Assembly (NCBI RefSeq): GCF_026210795.1
Contig: NC_089437.1
Location: forward strand, 3,100,001 to 3,164,000
From: Rhizophagus irregularis
Lineage: Eukaryota > Glomeromycota > Glomeromycetes > Glomerales > Glomeraceae
Direction of reading: 5' to 3'
Length of the DNA stretch: 64,000 bases
The notes under the pieces are model-generated. The model had not been told where the DNA came from. It worked only from the letters and a program-made list of their open reading frames with translations, and did no database searches. Position 1 is the stretch's first letter, and each line of letters starts with the position of its first letter. Shown in pieces: positions 37,327-49,112 of this stretch. The position numbers and the translations under genes were made by a program.

Positions 37327-38832
37327 TTTTTCAGAAAGACTACCATATAGCACTCAAAATAAAATACTGCGTATATATCAATTTCACCAATTTAAAAATT
37401 GAATTATACCTGGAATATCTTGTATGGAATATAGAAAAATTGGCCAGAATTAGCCAAATTCTTACTAAAATTAAGATTTTTTAACCATATATCATACCCG
37501 GGTATATTATAGTGAGGTACGTGAATAGGAGATTTTTTGCTTTTAGTGCGCTATACGGTATTAATCTGAAAATATATATTCTTAATAAATTACTAAATAT
37601 TTTAATCAATTATATTAGCTAAAATAATAAATCTTTAATAATAAAATTCAATATCTTATTGGTATTTATTTTGCTTGTAAAAAGTGTTTTTAATACTATA
37701 GTATTGGACTTAGTATATAAAAAAAAATATGCTTTTGTAATAAAAGTATTAAATTAAATAAAAAAAAAACTGAAATAACAAAGTAAAAGTTGTGTTTATT
37801 TAAATTTTATCATCTAACTTACAAGATGAACTACTTAAATTTATTATTCAAAAAAAAATTACCAAATTTAAATATTCTTTAGAATTTAAAACAATTTTTA
37901 ACTTCTTTTTATATTTTACTTATAATAGTGCATTTTAAATAATAAGAATTAATTTATTTTCAAAAAAACTTTTAAGTAAAATAATTAAAAAATAGTAATA
38001 TTGATATATTAGATAAAATAAATAGTATATTACAAATTATATCTATAATAAAACTTATTATGAATTTAATATTACTATCTAAGTAGATTAAATAAAAGTA
38101 TCATCTTTAAATAATATTTCTGACATTTATTATTACATTATAAAACTAATTAGTAATGAAAAAATAATTCATTCAAATTATATAGTTATATTCAAATTAA
38201 TTATGAAAATATGATTAAAAAGATAGCTAGAAATAACATTATTTTCTAAAGGAAAAGAAGAGTTAAAATTATGATAATGTTACAATTATTATAGCTATAA
38301 AAAAAAATAAAAAGTAAAAAATTTAATTTGATTAAAAAAAATTACTATTTATTATATCATAAATTTGTTTTATTTTTAAAATATCTCAGATCTTGAAAAA
38401 TTAAAAAATGAAAATGTTAAAATATATAAAAAAATACATTCTAAAACTAGAAGAATTTTTTGAAATATTATAACAAAACATATTATTTATAATTTAAGAG
38501 AAATCATAATGTATACTTTATTAATAATAAAAGACACTTGAAACTTATTGTAATATATCTTCAATATTGGATTAAAGAAATTGTAATCTATTATTATTTT
38601 TTTATATAATATAATAATGCATATATTTATATAAATTCTTATTTTTATTTTAAATTTATGATAATTCTGATGATATTTAAATGCAAATTTACCAATATTT
38701 TTACAATTTACTTATATTAAAGTTCTTTTAATCTATTAAATTCAATTTCTTTTATTTATCAATTTCTAATTCAATACAATCAATATTATCATTTTTTTTA
38801 TTTTATTTATCTAAAATTCAAATAATAATAAT
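37327..38832. other. AT-rich stretch without recognised features
   Basis: Near-random A/T sequence with many short hairpins. TTGGCCAGAATTAGCC at 37440 resembles short words near 58035, 63210, 63290 and the right edge of the window. Nothing coding was seen. Confidence 0.4.
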
Positions 38833-39076
38833 TAAGGTTGCTTGTCTAAACCTCTTCAAAATCCTACGATTAGTTTCGTCAAAATTTTACTATAGATTTA
38901 TTATAGTTTCGGCAGAGTTTCAGCAGTTTTGGCATTTATAATAAGTTTCGGCAGTTTCGTCTTTCTCCAAAGTTTCACCAGTTTTTTAATATAACTTTAA
39001 TATAGTTTCGGCAGAATTTTGCTTTTCGGCGAAACACCATCTTGCCTAAACCCCTAGGTTTCGGCAAGCAACCTTA
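38833..39076. mobile_element. hAT-like MITE with 8-bp target duplication
   Basis: TAAGGTTGCTTGTC at 38833 is inverted at the right end (complement TAAGGTTGCTTGCC ending 39076), continuing to AAACCT. Both sides are flanked by ATAATAAT, an 8-bp duplication typical of hAT elements. Because the flank is an (AAT)n run the duplication could be chance. The interior repeats TTTCGGCAG several times, a word also found at 85-97 of the window. 244 bp, no coding capacity. Confidence 0.75.
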
Positions 39077-39402
39077 ATAATAATCCAAACCTTTACTATT
39101 ACATGCATCGTCATCTTTACAATAATTTATTCTATTACTTAATAAATTCTTTTCTAAATTAAATAAAAAATTTGTACAATTTAAAAATATTTTTGAAAAT
39201 AAATGAATTATAGTAGTAAATTAAATTTATAATTTTACCAATATTAAATTTAACCAATTATATATAAGTAAAATTGGATAATACAAACTATAAGACATTT
39301 AAAGCTGCAGCATAATATTACAAAAATAATAATTTTTATATTACTTTTACTAAATATAATTTTAGTAATAAAATTTTATTTTGTATAATTTATAAATAAA
39401 TA

Positions 39403-39602
39403 CAGTAACACCTCTCTAAGTGCACCCCCCTTGGGACCATAGTAAAAAAATAGTAGAATGTGCACTTAGAGAGGGTGTGCATTTATAGAGAGTAAAATAT
39501 TAAGAGCTCTTATAAGTTGGGAAATTCAGATCGTGCACCCTTAAAGCTAAAATAATTTATATAACATACACTTATGTGAGTGCACTTATAGAGGTGTCAC
39601 TG
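39403..39602. mobile_element. TA-flanked pogo/Tc1-like MITE, 200 bp
   Basis: CAGTAACACCTCTCTAAGTG at 39403 pairs with a right end whose complement is CAGTGACACCTCTATAAGTG. TA stands immediately outside both ends, as expected for the TA target of Tc1/mariner/pogo elements. Internal GTGCACTTAGAGAGG repeats the end motif. Too short to encode a transposase. Confidence 0.85.
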
Positions 39603-40179
39603 TATATATTTTTACAGTATTTTATGTTTTATATATAAATTGAATTTTTAAAAAATTTGTGAAGTAATTTGATTATATGCCACAAAAAAAAATATTTAGG
39701 TTACTATATAAATAATAAAATCTCTATATTTTTTATATAATAAAAAAAACTAGATTCAATAGAATTAAAATTAGAAAGTAAAAATTTAATATATTTATCA
39801 AATGCTTCAATATATTTTATAAAAATATCATTATGATAAATTTGTGTATTATCAAGTATAAGTACATTATATTTATTAGAATATAAATTCATTTGAAATA
39901 CCTAATGTAAAAATAGTTTAAAAAAATAAATTAAATAAACCAAAATATTAGCTACTAGTTAAAATAAGAAAATTTGACTTTAATATAATTTGACTTATAT
40001 TTAATTAAATTCAAAAAAATTTGACCTAAATATATATTTGATTTTGTTGAATTATAGTTGAATAGTTTATTATAAAAAATATGTGAAATATTAATCAATT
40101 ATATTATGTCATACATCACTTATATGATTAAGTAATAAGTACAATTAAAAGTTTAATTTAACCTTTTTTCATTTTTTTT

Positions 40180-40737
40180 TTATATTGTATTTCTTCTACT
40201 TTTATATAAAATAAATAAATAAATAAATTTCTTTATTCTTTTTTTCTTTTTATTTCATTTTTTTCTCTTTATTACTTCATTTCTTTTTTCACTTTTTCTA
40301 AAAAACTTTATTTATTATTTTTTTTTTAGAAAATATTAAATGAATTAAAAAAAACATTTTTTTATTAAATGAATAAAAAAAAAGTTTTTTTATTGAAAAA
40401 ACATATAACCTGACGTTATTTTAATAAATGAATCAAAAAAATGTTTTTTTAATGAAAAAATGCTAAACCTGACATTTTTCACAAAAAACATTTTTTTAAA
40501 CATTAACAGGTTGGGTCAGGTATCTGACTCAACCTAATATAAAAAACGTTTTGACGTAATCTAATATGTAAAAAAATGCTGAAATGTTTTTTTTTACAAA
40601 ATAATTGTAAAAAAAAATATTTAGAATTTTTTCTTATAATTTGTCATATAAAAAACGCTAAAACATTTTTTTTTGATTTAAAATATCAGATCAATGGGTT
40701 GGATCAAGTACCTAAACTGACCTATGATATTTGGGTT
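40180..40737. repeat. Homopolymer-rich palindromic repeat zone, left part
   Basis: Recurring TTTTTTCATTAAATGAA-like units with A/T runs and scattered CCTGACATTTTT words, continuing at 41400-42670. The two halves flank the 40738-41314 element, so one array may have been split by insertion. Confidence 0.5.
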
Positions 40738-41314
40738 TATACATGAAGTTGAAATATTTTGACTTAGGAAGGTCAAAAGTCGAAATTAAAGTCAAAATGG
40801 TCAAAATTACGTCATGGTCATGTGATTTTCATAATTACAATTTAATATAAAATTTTAAACATGACTGTCAATATTGATGCTACAAATATGAAATACATAT
40901 CATTGGAATCCTCTCTTAATGAGCTGAATCCAACTGTGTAAAGATCATAAAAATTGAATCACTGGATGCAGAGTTCGTTAACTTTGAATTTTAATGTTAT
41001 TGTTTACTGTAAGACTATTTAATACCAAATTTTAAATGTGAATAACTCCGTCAATATTGATGCTACAAATATGAAATATATATCATTGGAATCCTCTCGA
41101 TGAGCTGAATCCAACCGCATAAAGATCATAAAAATCGAATCACTGGATGCGGAGTTCGTTAACTTTGAATTTTAATATTATTGTTTACTATAAAATCATA
41201 TGACTATGATGTAATTTTGACTATTTCAACTTTTGGATGGGCCCAAGTCGAAATCATTTCGACCATTTTGACCATTTTGGAGGTTAAAATTAACCAATTT
41301 CAGTTTCATGTATA
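40738..41314. mobile_element. 577-bp inverted-repeat element with internal direct repeat
   Basis: TATACATGAAGTTGAAAT at 40738 pairs with the right end (complement TATACATGAAACTGAAAT, ending 41314), and further inside GGTCAAAAGTCGAAAT pairs with ATTTCGACTTGGGCC imperfectly. The centre is a direct duplication of about 162 bp: 40851-41012 and 41028-41192, both with GTCAATATTGATGCTACAAA and GGAGTTCGTTAAC-like blocks. No transposase. Confidence 0.8.
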
Positions 41315-41925
41315 TTCAGGTTAAGTCATCAAATTCGTGATTTCCTTTAAATCAGGTCAAATCAATTACTTGATTCTACCTGATCCGTTCAGAACTCTAT
41401 TCATGTATTCATATAAAAAAAGAAAAAAAAAGAAACAACTGTTTTATAATATTAAAAAATTAATTCATAATACTTATGACAAATCTTAGTTTATTCAGTT
41501 TGCTTAATAGTATTCTACAAAAAAAAAACATTTTTTAATTATAATAAATATATTAATACACCTGCTAATTTATTTTCTATTTACCTTTATTCTGAAAGAA
41601 AAGATTATTTCTAAAAAATAAAAATAAAATAAATAAAAAACAATAATAAAATTTTTTTAAAAAAATGAAAAAAAAATATATTAATCTTCAGCATTTTTTG
41701 TATTTTTAATCATGAAAATATTTTAAAAAACTATTTTTAAGCAGGAAAAATATTAGGTTTGACATTTTTTTAATTCATTTAATGAAATAACGTCAAGTTA
41801 TACATTTTTTCATTAAAAAAATATTTTTTTATTCATTTAATGAAAAATGTTTTTTTCAATTCATTTAATGGAAAAATGTCAGGTTTAACATTTTTTGATT
41901 CATTTAATAAAATAATATCAGATTA

Positions 41926-42200
41926 CAGTCAACTCTCTATAAATGTATCCTCTATAAATGCACCTTTTATCTAATCCCAACTTGGGCCTTAATGCTAAAT
42001 GCACAGTTTTTATATATATGTATTCTGTAAATACATCCTTTATAAAAAAAATTTTATATAGTTTACTTATAAAATTTTTGTATTACCTTAATTTTAGATT
42101 AATATTATATAGATTTATATGTATTCTATAAATGCATACCCTCTTTAAATGCACTTTTATATCTGGTCCCAAGGGGAATGCATTTATAAAGAGTTGACTG
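41926..42200. mobile_element. TA-flanked pogo-like MITE, 275 bp
   Basis: CAGTCAACTCTCTATAAATG at 41926 and the complement of the right end CAGTCAACTCTTTATAAATG differ at one position. TA borders both ends. An internal TATAAATGCACCTTTTATCT / TTAAATGCACTTTTATATCT pair repeats the motif. It resembles the 57146 and 39403 elements at the CAGT ends. Confidence 0.88.
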
Positions 42201-43640
42201 TATATATTTTTCATTAAAAAAATATTTTTTTTTATTCATTTAATGAAAAAATTCAGGTTTAGCATTTTTTTATTAAAACAATGTTTTTTTTTTTATTTAA
42301 TAAAATAATATCAAATTATACACTTTTTCATTAAAAAAAATGTTTTTTTATTTATTTAATGAAAAAACATTAGGTTTTCCGTTTTTAACTAAAAAAAAAG
42401 TTTTTTGTTTTTTTTTAATGAAAAAATGTCAGGTTTAATATTTTTAACTAAAAAAAACTTTTATTTATTTTTTTTTTTAATGAAAAATATCAGATTTAAC
42501 GTTTTTGATTAAAAAAAACAGTTTTATTATTATTTTTATAAACAAACATCAGATTTAGGTCAAAAAAAATGGGTTAGCATTTTATATATATAAAAACGCT
42601 AAAATATCTTTTTTTAATTCAAAATATATCAGATCAACGAGTCAGATTACCTGACTTAACCTGATTCATTTAGAACTCTATTGTAAATTACATAATTTAA
42701 TTTTGAATTAGTAATATTTATTTGTAATTTAAATAAATGCTAATAATAATAATATAATTATAAAGTTTTTAAACATTTAATAAATATAATACATTCAATA
42801 AATTTGATAATAAAAATTGAAATAAATTCAGAAAATAAAATAGGTTGTGATTAGATTATAATTCAACTTAATAAGTTTTAATGTTAAATATTGATTAATT
42901 TAAATTTAAATAATGGTTGAATAATTAGTCTGAATTTAAAACTATTGGTATTTAAACTACACTAAAAATATTAATCTCAATTTAATGCAGATCAAACTAC
43001 CATTAGATCTATATTTAACCTAAGTTAAATTGTTTTTTTTTAACTAGTGTAAAATTTTATCATACTATATTTGAATAACAAATTTTTTAAATCTTTTATT
43101 TGTATAACTTTTTTCCATTATATTTATTATAAAGTATATTTATTTTTTGCAGCTTTATTCATAAAAATAAATTTACCAAGTTTAAATTCACATTTAACTT
43201 TCACAATAAATATATTTCTAAAAAATTCATTTTACTTATAAAATGTCTGATATATATGATAAAATAAAATTATAACAAATACTTACAAAAAATTACTAAT
43301 TTTTTAAAATATTATTATAAACTTAGATACAGTAGCTTAGAAATTTCAATGAGTATTATTAGGTACAGTTAATGTATAATATTTATTTTTATATATTACT
43401 ACTTATTTTTCTCATAATTTTCCAATTTACACTTTTATATTCTTGATTTCCTTGGCCACCTTCTTTTTCTTACTTGACTGAGTGTTAGTATCATTGGTTC
43501 AAACTTTGGAACTGCCTTCTTGATTTACCTTCTGAGGGTGCCTCCTTCTTTGCTTCAAGTTAGGGAAAAAACTAGCAATTGCAATAACTTATTTACCAAA
43601 TTTTATAAGAAAATTTAATTTTTAAATATATTACTAACAT
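42201..43640. other. AT-rich repeats, right part of the palindromic zone and beyond
   Basis: Up to about 42670 the ATTTAATGAAAAAAT-type units continue and end with CTGATTCATTTAGAACTCTATTG, which resembles GATCCGTTCAGAACTCTATTC at 41383. After that the sequence is plain AT-rich DNA. No gene. Confidence 0.4.
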
Positions 43641-43817
43641 TATACATGCTGCCCAAATTATTTTGAGATGCCATAATTATAATTTGGGATGCCATAATTC
43701 ATTCGGTTAATATATAATTTACTATGTAAAGTGCCAAAATAATTTGGGATGCCATAATTGAATTTGGGATTTTACTTATAATTACGGCAATCCAAAATAA
43801 TTTGGGTGGCATGTATA
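43641..43817. mobile_element. MITE family D, better copy (177 bp)
   Basis: TATACATGCTGCCCAAATTA at 43641 pairs with a right end whose complement is TATACATGCCACCCAAATTA, ending 43817. TAATTTGGGATGCCATAATT is repeated inside. A decayed sister lies at 36357-36525, 7 kb away. Confidence 0.85.
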
Positions 43818-43961
43818 ACTAACATATAGTAATATAGATTTATTTGGTAAGTAAAACAAAAATAAAAATAATTTATTATGATAAAGTAATTAAAGTTATT
43901 TCCTATTAATAATATATTTTAATAAATTTTAATAATTAAATTAGTTAGGTAAATTTATTTC

Positions 43962-44268
43962 TTAACTTAAATAAAATTTGATATTTCTTTAAGTTATAAA
44001 TTGTCAAAAATGTCAAAAATGGTATTTATAACTTTTTTTTAAGTTATTTAAGTAAATTTGTAAAACAGATAAAATTACTTATAAATTATAATTTTAAAGA
44101 TTATATAAAGTTTATATTAAGTATATTTAAAAAAAAATTTTTTTCATTAAAAATTAAAAATTACATTATTTTTTTGAAAATAATCAGCAAATGATCAGCA
44201 TGATATCATTTTTATATATTAAATTCAAAAGGTGAGAAATTATTTAAATGAAAAATAAATTTTTTCAA
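43962..44268. repeat. Dispersed repeat R1, copy 2
   Basis: Same-orientation match to 21943-22247 over about 300 bp, with many small differences. It begins 145 bp after a family D element. No coding frame or defined ends. Confidence 0.65.
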
Positions 44269-44806
44269 ATTAGTTAATTAATTAAATAATAATTAAAATT
44301 AAATAATAAAAAAATACATATTGTATTCTAATGTTGAATCTATAACTAGTTCATTAACTTTTATATTTTCTTAATTCAATTCTACTATTACTGCTACAAT
44401 TGATTGCTTTTCAAATAATCATTTTACCTGTAAATATAATAAGAATTATACTAAAAATATATTGCTATGATATATTTTTCCACTTATTAAAAGCAAGAAT
44501 TATACCAAACAAATTATTTTTAATATTATTAAGTAATTTTATTAAACTTCATCAATTGTATCTTTTAAAATACATTCTGATAATACTTTTTAAGAAGATA
44601 ATACAATTATCAAATTTAACTAATAAAATAAACTTTTAACTGTAAGATTTTTAATCACCCTAATGCAAATACGTCGCTATTTCCGGAAGACAAGCACTTC
44701 AAGCACATTTGGAAGATTTGGAAGCATAATTTACTAATAAAACCTTTGGATTGGAAGCTTCCAATCCGAATTTTATTCTATTGGAAGCACAAAATGCACA
44801 TCACTG

Positions 44807-44987
44807 CCCTAATGTTACTCCAAAAAAAATACTGGTTAACTAGCATTATGTAGAATTATGCACTATTATATAGATAGTGCAGTGATAATAATATATTAAT
44901 ATGTGAAAAATAAGATTTTATCTACTTAAAAAAAAACTAAGTTTCTCAAATAAATATAAACAATGAAAACACTAAGGGATATAACAG
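44807..44987. mobile_element. Decayed relative of MITE family A
   Basis: Begins CCCTAATGTTACTCCAAAAA, then TAGCATTATGTAGAATTATG and ATAAATATAAACAATGAAAA, in the same order and spacing as in the element at 19294-19531. The right inverted end is missing, apparently replaced at the border with the family C element that starts at 44986. Confidence 0.75.
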
Positions 44988-45212
44988 AACTCTGCTTATT
45001 TATAATAAAAGTTATTGTAGAAAATTAGCCCTTTATTTATAATTTTTACCTTACTTTTTTCTTAAATTCTATTGGTTAATTAGCTAAAAAGAAAAGAAAT
45101 CATAACAATATAATATAAAATTTTCTTTTATAATAAAATTTGCAAAAAATTTTATATATGATTTTTATTTTAAAATGGCTAAGATAACTTATTTTATAAG
45201 TAAGCGGGTTCT
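44986..45212. mobile_element. MITE family C, second copy (227 bp)
   Basis: The left end AGAACTCTGCTTATTTATAA and the complement of the right end AGAACCCGCTTACTTATAAA are similar. The interior AAATTCTATTGGTTAATTAG and GAAATCATAACAATATAA match the copy at 36839-37061. It directly abuts a truncated family A relic, suggesting insertion or rearrangement there. Confidence 0.8.
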
Positions 45213-46782
45213 AATATAATAGATATGATAATTTTTACATAGATATGTAATTAATGCTTTTTTAAGATAATGCTAAAATAAATTAGAATTTTTATTTTAT
45301 TAGAATATAAAGTTATATAATAAGATAGTTATATCCAATAAAACTATTTGAATAATTATTAATAAATGGAATATATAATTATTCAATGTAATCTTATCTA
45401 AATTTGATATTTCTTCTTCAAGTATTGGATTATCATTGTTATCATCATCAGATGATCCATTAAAAGATAATTTTTTTTTTAAATAATTTACTCAGGATCT
45501 CAGATATCTTTTATAGAACTTATAATTAACTTTTTGCCAAAAAAAATCCAATTTGCTTTTTTTTTTATTTTCAGTTTTTTGCAATTATTTCAGCATTTAA
45601 TAATCTAATGAATTTTTTTATTTTATAAAGTTCAATAAAAACTACAAAACAAAAAAAAAGTTTATATAAGAATGCCAAGATAATCACAAAATACTGATTT
45701 TTTTTTGAAATTTAAGGCTAATTTGCAAAAAGTTTAACATCTAAATTATATATATAATATTCAGGATTCTAGTCAGATATAATTATATGTAGCAAAGTAT
45801 TAAATTATTAATAGCCAAATATATATTTATGTAGCAGGATATATTTTTTTAATATATATATAATTTTTTTTTTTTTTTTTTAATGATTTATATATGCTTT
45901 ATTTTTAATATATATATAATATAATATATATTTTACATTTTTTTATATTAAAAAATCTAATAAAATATGTAAATAAATTTATAAATATATTTGTATAAAA
46001 GAAATTTCCAATTTTTAATATAAAGAATAAGTTAATTGTATACATGATACAGGAACTATTTTTAGATGTGATTATGTAATGTATTTTTGATAAAACAAAT
46101 ACATGACTGCGTAATATTAAAAATATAAAATATATACGTGTTCATATAATGCTAAAAAAATATATATTTAAAATGAGATCAATGGGTAGATGGGAAGGGT
46201 AAAATAAGTGGTTTTCTGTTTTTTTATAATTTTACATTATAATTTTTGTAATAATCAATAAAAGATATTTCATTTTTACTTAGAAAATTTTTTAAAAATA
46301 TTTTTTTTAAAAATAAAAATTTCATGTATTGATAACATTACAAAAATATGAATAAATTCATAAATATCTATTAAATCATAATGAAAATTTATATATAAGT
46401 AGATTTAAATCTACTGAACAATTTTACTTAAGAAGATTTTAAATATTTACTTTGACCAAAGTGCTTAAATTATGCTTTGAAGTCACAGAATAGATATATT
46501 AAAATATTTATAAGAAACACTTATAAGTTGTAATATTACAAAAAAATAATAATAGCTTTATCCATGCATTATTTCAAATTTTTTTTTTTATTTTTTTTAT
46601 ATATATATTTTATAAAAAAAATTATATATATATATATATATCATAAAATAAGTTATTTAGTAGTGTAAAAAGTTTATGGATTAGATAAAAATTTACTTAG
46701 CAGACATAAAAAATATTTGCTTATTGACCTTAGTAAATTTTGAATTTTTTATCTAATCTATATATATATTGTTCAAAGTTCT
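45213..46782. other. AT-rich stretch without recognised features
   Basis: Low-complexity A/T sequence with (TA)n runs near 45840-45950 and 46590-46640. Nothing coding was found. Confidence 0.4.
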
Positions 46783-47326
46783 GTAAAAATGCTGAAATTT
46801 CAGAAAAAAAAAACTAAAAAATAACATAACTTTAGAAAATCCTAAAGAGAAAAATTAAGTAAAGAAGGTAATAAATACTAATCCTCTATTTACCACTTTA
46901 ACTTTTCAAACATTAATTAATAATAAAGAAAAAATCTATTCCTTAAGTGACTCTTCAAGAAAAACCTTCGCAATGTTTTTAAAAATAAAGAAATTAATGG
47001 AAAAACTTCACACTAATGTAGAATTTAAAGTCCAGCCACCCAGTACATAACTGTTACAATTTTCAGAAATCCAATAAAAGAAAAAGTTTTGCAGAAATAA
47101 AATTATCTTTAGTGAGAATCACTTCAAGTAAGTAATTATATTCAAACAAGAAGTTAAAGATCTGTTTAAATCTTAAAAGAATTACTAAGAAGTTTTTAAA
47201 CAAATTAAAAAGCATTCTACAACCATTTAAATAAGAAAAACCAAAGTTTTTCCTTTAATAACTAACTTCTGCTGGAAAAATGGCCAAATAATCAGCAAAT
47301 GAGAAATGTAGTTGATTCCTAAATAA
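46783..47326. repeat. Dispersed repeat R2, copy 1
   Basis: About 540 bp that recurs in the same orientation at 48408-48948. Shared blocks include GCTGAAATTTCAGAAAAAA, AAGAAGGTAATAAATAC, TAATAAAGAAAAA, and AATGGCCAAATAATCAGCAA with GAGAAATGTAGTTGAT at the right end. Both copies are purine-rich on this strand. No open frame of note. Confidence 0.75.
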
Positions 47327-48407
47327 TACTAATATTTGAATATACTCAGATATTTGTAAATATCTAAGTCATAGAATTGCAAGTGGATAAAAACAGGTAA
47401 TATTTGTTTTGTACCTGTTCCATATTTATAAGAGTTGACTTGAATATAATCTAAGTAATTTATATTGAATTAATTTACAAATAATACAATTTTATATAAT
47501 GCTAAACTTGTAATAATAAAAAATGAAAAAAATTAATGAATATAAATTTAATAATGATACAGCAGAAAACAGTTCAACTGCTGTATAAAAACAAAATACT
47601 GAGCAATCATCAGCCAAAAAGCTAAAATTAAGCAAAATACTACTAAGGCGCCAACCAGTTAGATCTGAAATTATTTTAAAATTATTAATGATAATAATAA
47701 TATAAAAAGTATATTTGCTTAATATAAAGTTATTAGAATATATTTAAAGTTAATAATAGAATGAATCAAGTTGCTTTTATTAAAAAATGGGTAATGAACT
47801 AGACTTACTAAGAATTAAATTTTTTTTACTTTATGAAATCTATATAGCTATAAGATATTACTTGGGTCAAATATGATAAATTGCTAAACAGGAAAAATAG
47901 GTAGGTATGATCCAAATACTGAAATTCTGATAGGTCATAGTTTTATTATAAGGTTCTTCTACCTATTAGTAAAATGGTTTATTCAAATTTATTTAAACAG
48001 TCTAAAAAGGTCTTGAGTCTCATCTATTAATGAATGTACAGCTTCATTATAAAAGATTCAGAGTATAAAGAGTTAGCATATTCTAAAATAAAATTTGCAG
48101 TTACATAGAAATCTATAGAACCTTTCTGACATTACAAAATAGTAATGTGAAATGTATTTTGTCTAATTTTAAGTAGATACATTAGATCCAATTTAAACTT
48201 GTTATTAAGTAATCTAATATTTTTAATTTTAATAATCCCTCTACTAATCAACTTGAATTAGTAAAAATTAAAAATTAAAATCTACCAATTTCATCAGCCC
48301 TTCTAAATTGACCGATCTATATAAATCTAGAAAAATTAAGTAACACCAAACCATTAGTCCAAATGATCAATATTTCAGTATCCCAGTCCCCCCAAAAAGA
48401 AACTAAG
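47327..48407. other. AT-rich spacer between the two R2 copies
   Basis: No gene or repeat with clear ends was seen. Several poly-A runs and short fragments such as CTACTAAGGCGCCAACC near 47640 stand out slightly from the AT background. Confidence 0.35.
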
Positions 48408-48948
48408 AGTAAAAATGCTAAAATTTCAGAAAAAAGAAAAAACTAAAAAATAAAAAGAAAAGTAATAACCTTAGAAAATTTTTAAGATAAAGAAGGTAAT
48501 AAATACCAAATCTCTATCTATTACTTCAACATCTTAAATGTCAACTGATAATAAAGAAAAAGTCTATTTTTTAAGTGATCATCTTGCTTCAACTTGAACT
48601 TCAAAGAAAAACCTTTATAATACTCCCAAAAAAAAAGAAACTAACAGGAAGCTTTACATTAACGTAAAGTTCAAAATGCATAACTGTTACAACTTTTAAG
48701 AATCTGATGGAAGAAAAGCTTTACAAAAGTAAAATTATCTTTGATGAGAACTGTTCTATAGTTTTGTAATTTCACTAAAACTTTGAGTTAAAGATCTGTT
48801 CAAATCTTAAAAGAATCTTCAGAAAGTCTATAAATGAAAATAAAAGCACTTTACAACCACTTGAATGAGAAAAACCAAAGTTTTTCCTTTAGCAACTTCT
48901 GCTGAAAAAATGGCCAAATGATCAATAAGTGAGAAATGTAGTTGATCT
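48408..48948. repeat. Dispersed repeat R2, copy 2
   Basis: Matches 46783-47326 along its length with scattered substitutions and small indels, ending with AATGGCCAAATGATCAATAA and GAGAAATGTAGTTGAT. The 1.6-kb offset and same orientation suggest a local duplication or two insertions of one element. Confidence 0.75.
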
Positions 48949-48999
48949 TTCTTAATTTATTATTATTAAAATTTATGGGTTTCTATTTTTTAAATAAAT

Positions 49000-49025
49000 T
49001 ATTTTATAAAACATATATAAATCGT

Positions 49026-49056
<31 letters not shown>

Positions 49057-49112
49057 TATTTTATAAAGCATATATAAATCATTAAAAAAAAATAAATAAA
49101 TAAATAAATTAT
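49000..49112. repeat. (AAAT)n microsatellite with duplicated flank
   Basis: Two runs of AAATAAATAAAT are each followed by TTATTTTATAAA or TTATTTTAGC, and ACATATATAAATCGTTAAAA recurs as GCATATATAAATCATTAAAA. This looks like slippage plus a roughly 60-bp tandem duplication. Confidence 0.75.

Noticed and set aside
39704-39892. 62-codon minus-strand frame as a gene
   Set aside because: Asn/Ile/Tyr-rich translation of AT-rich DNA; no homology recognised.
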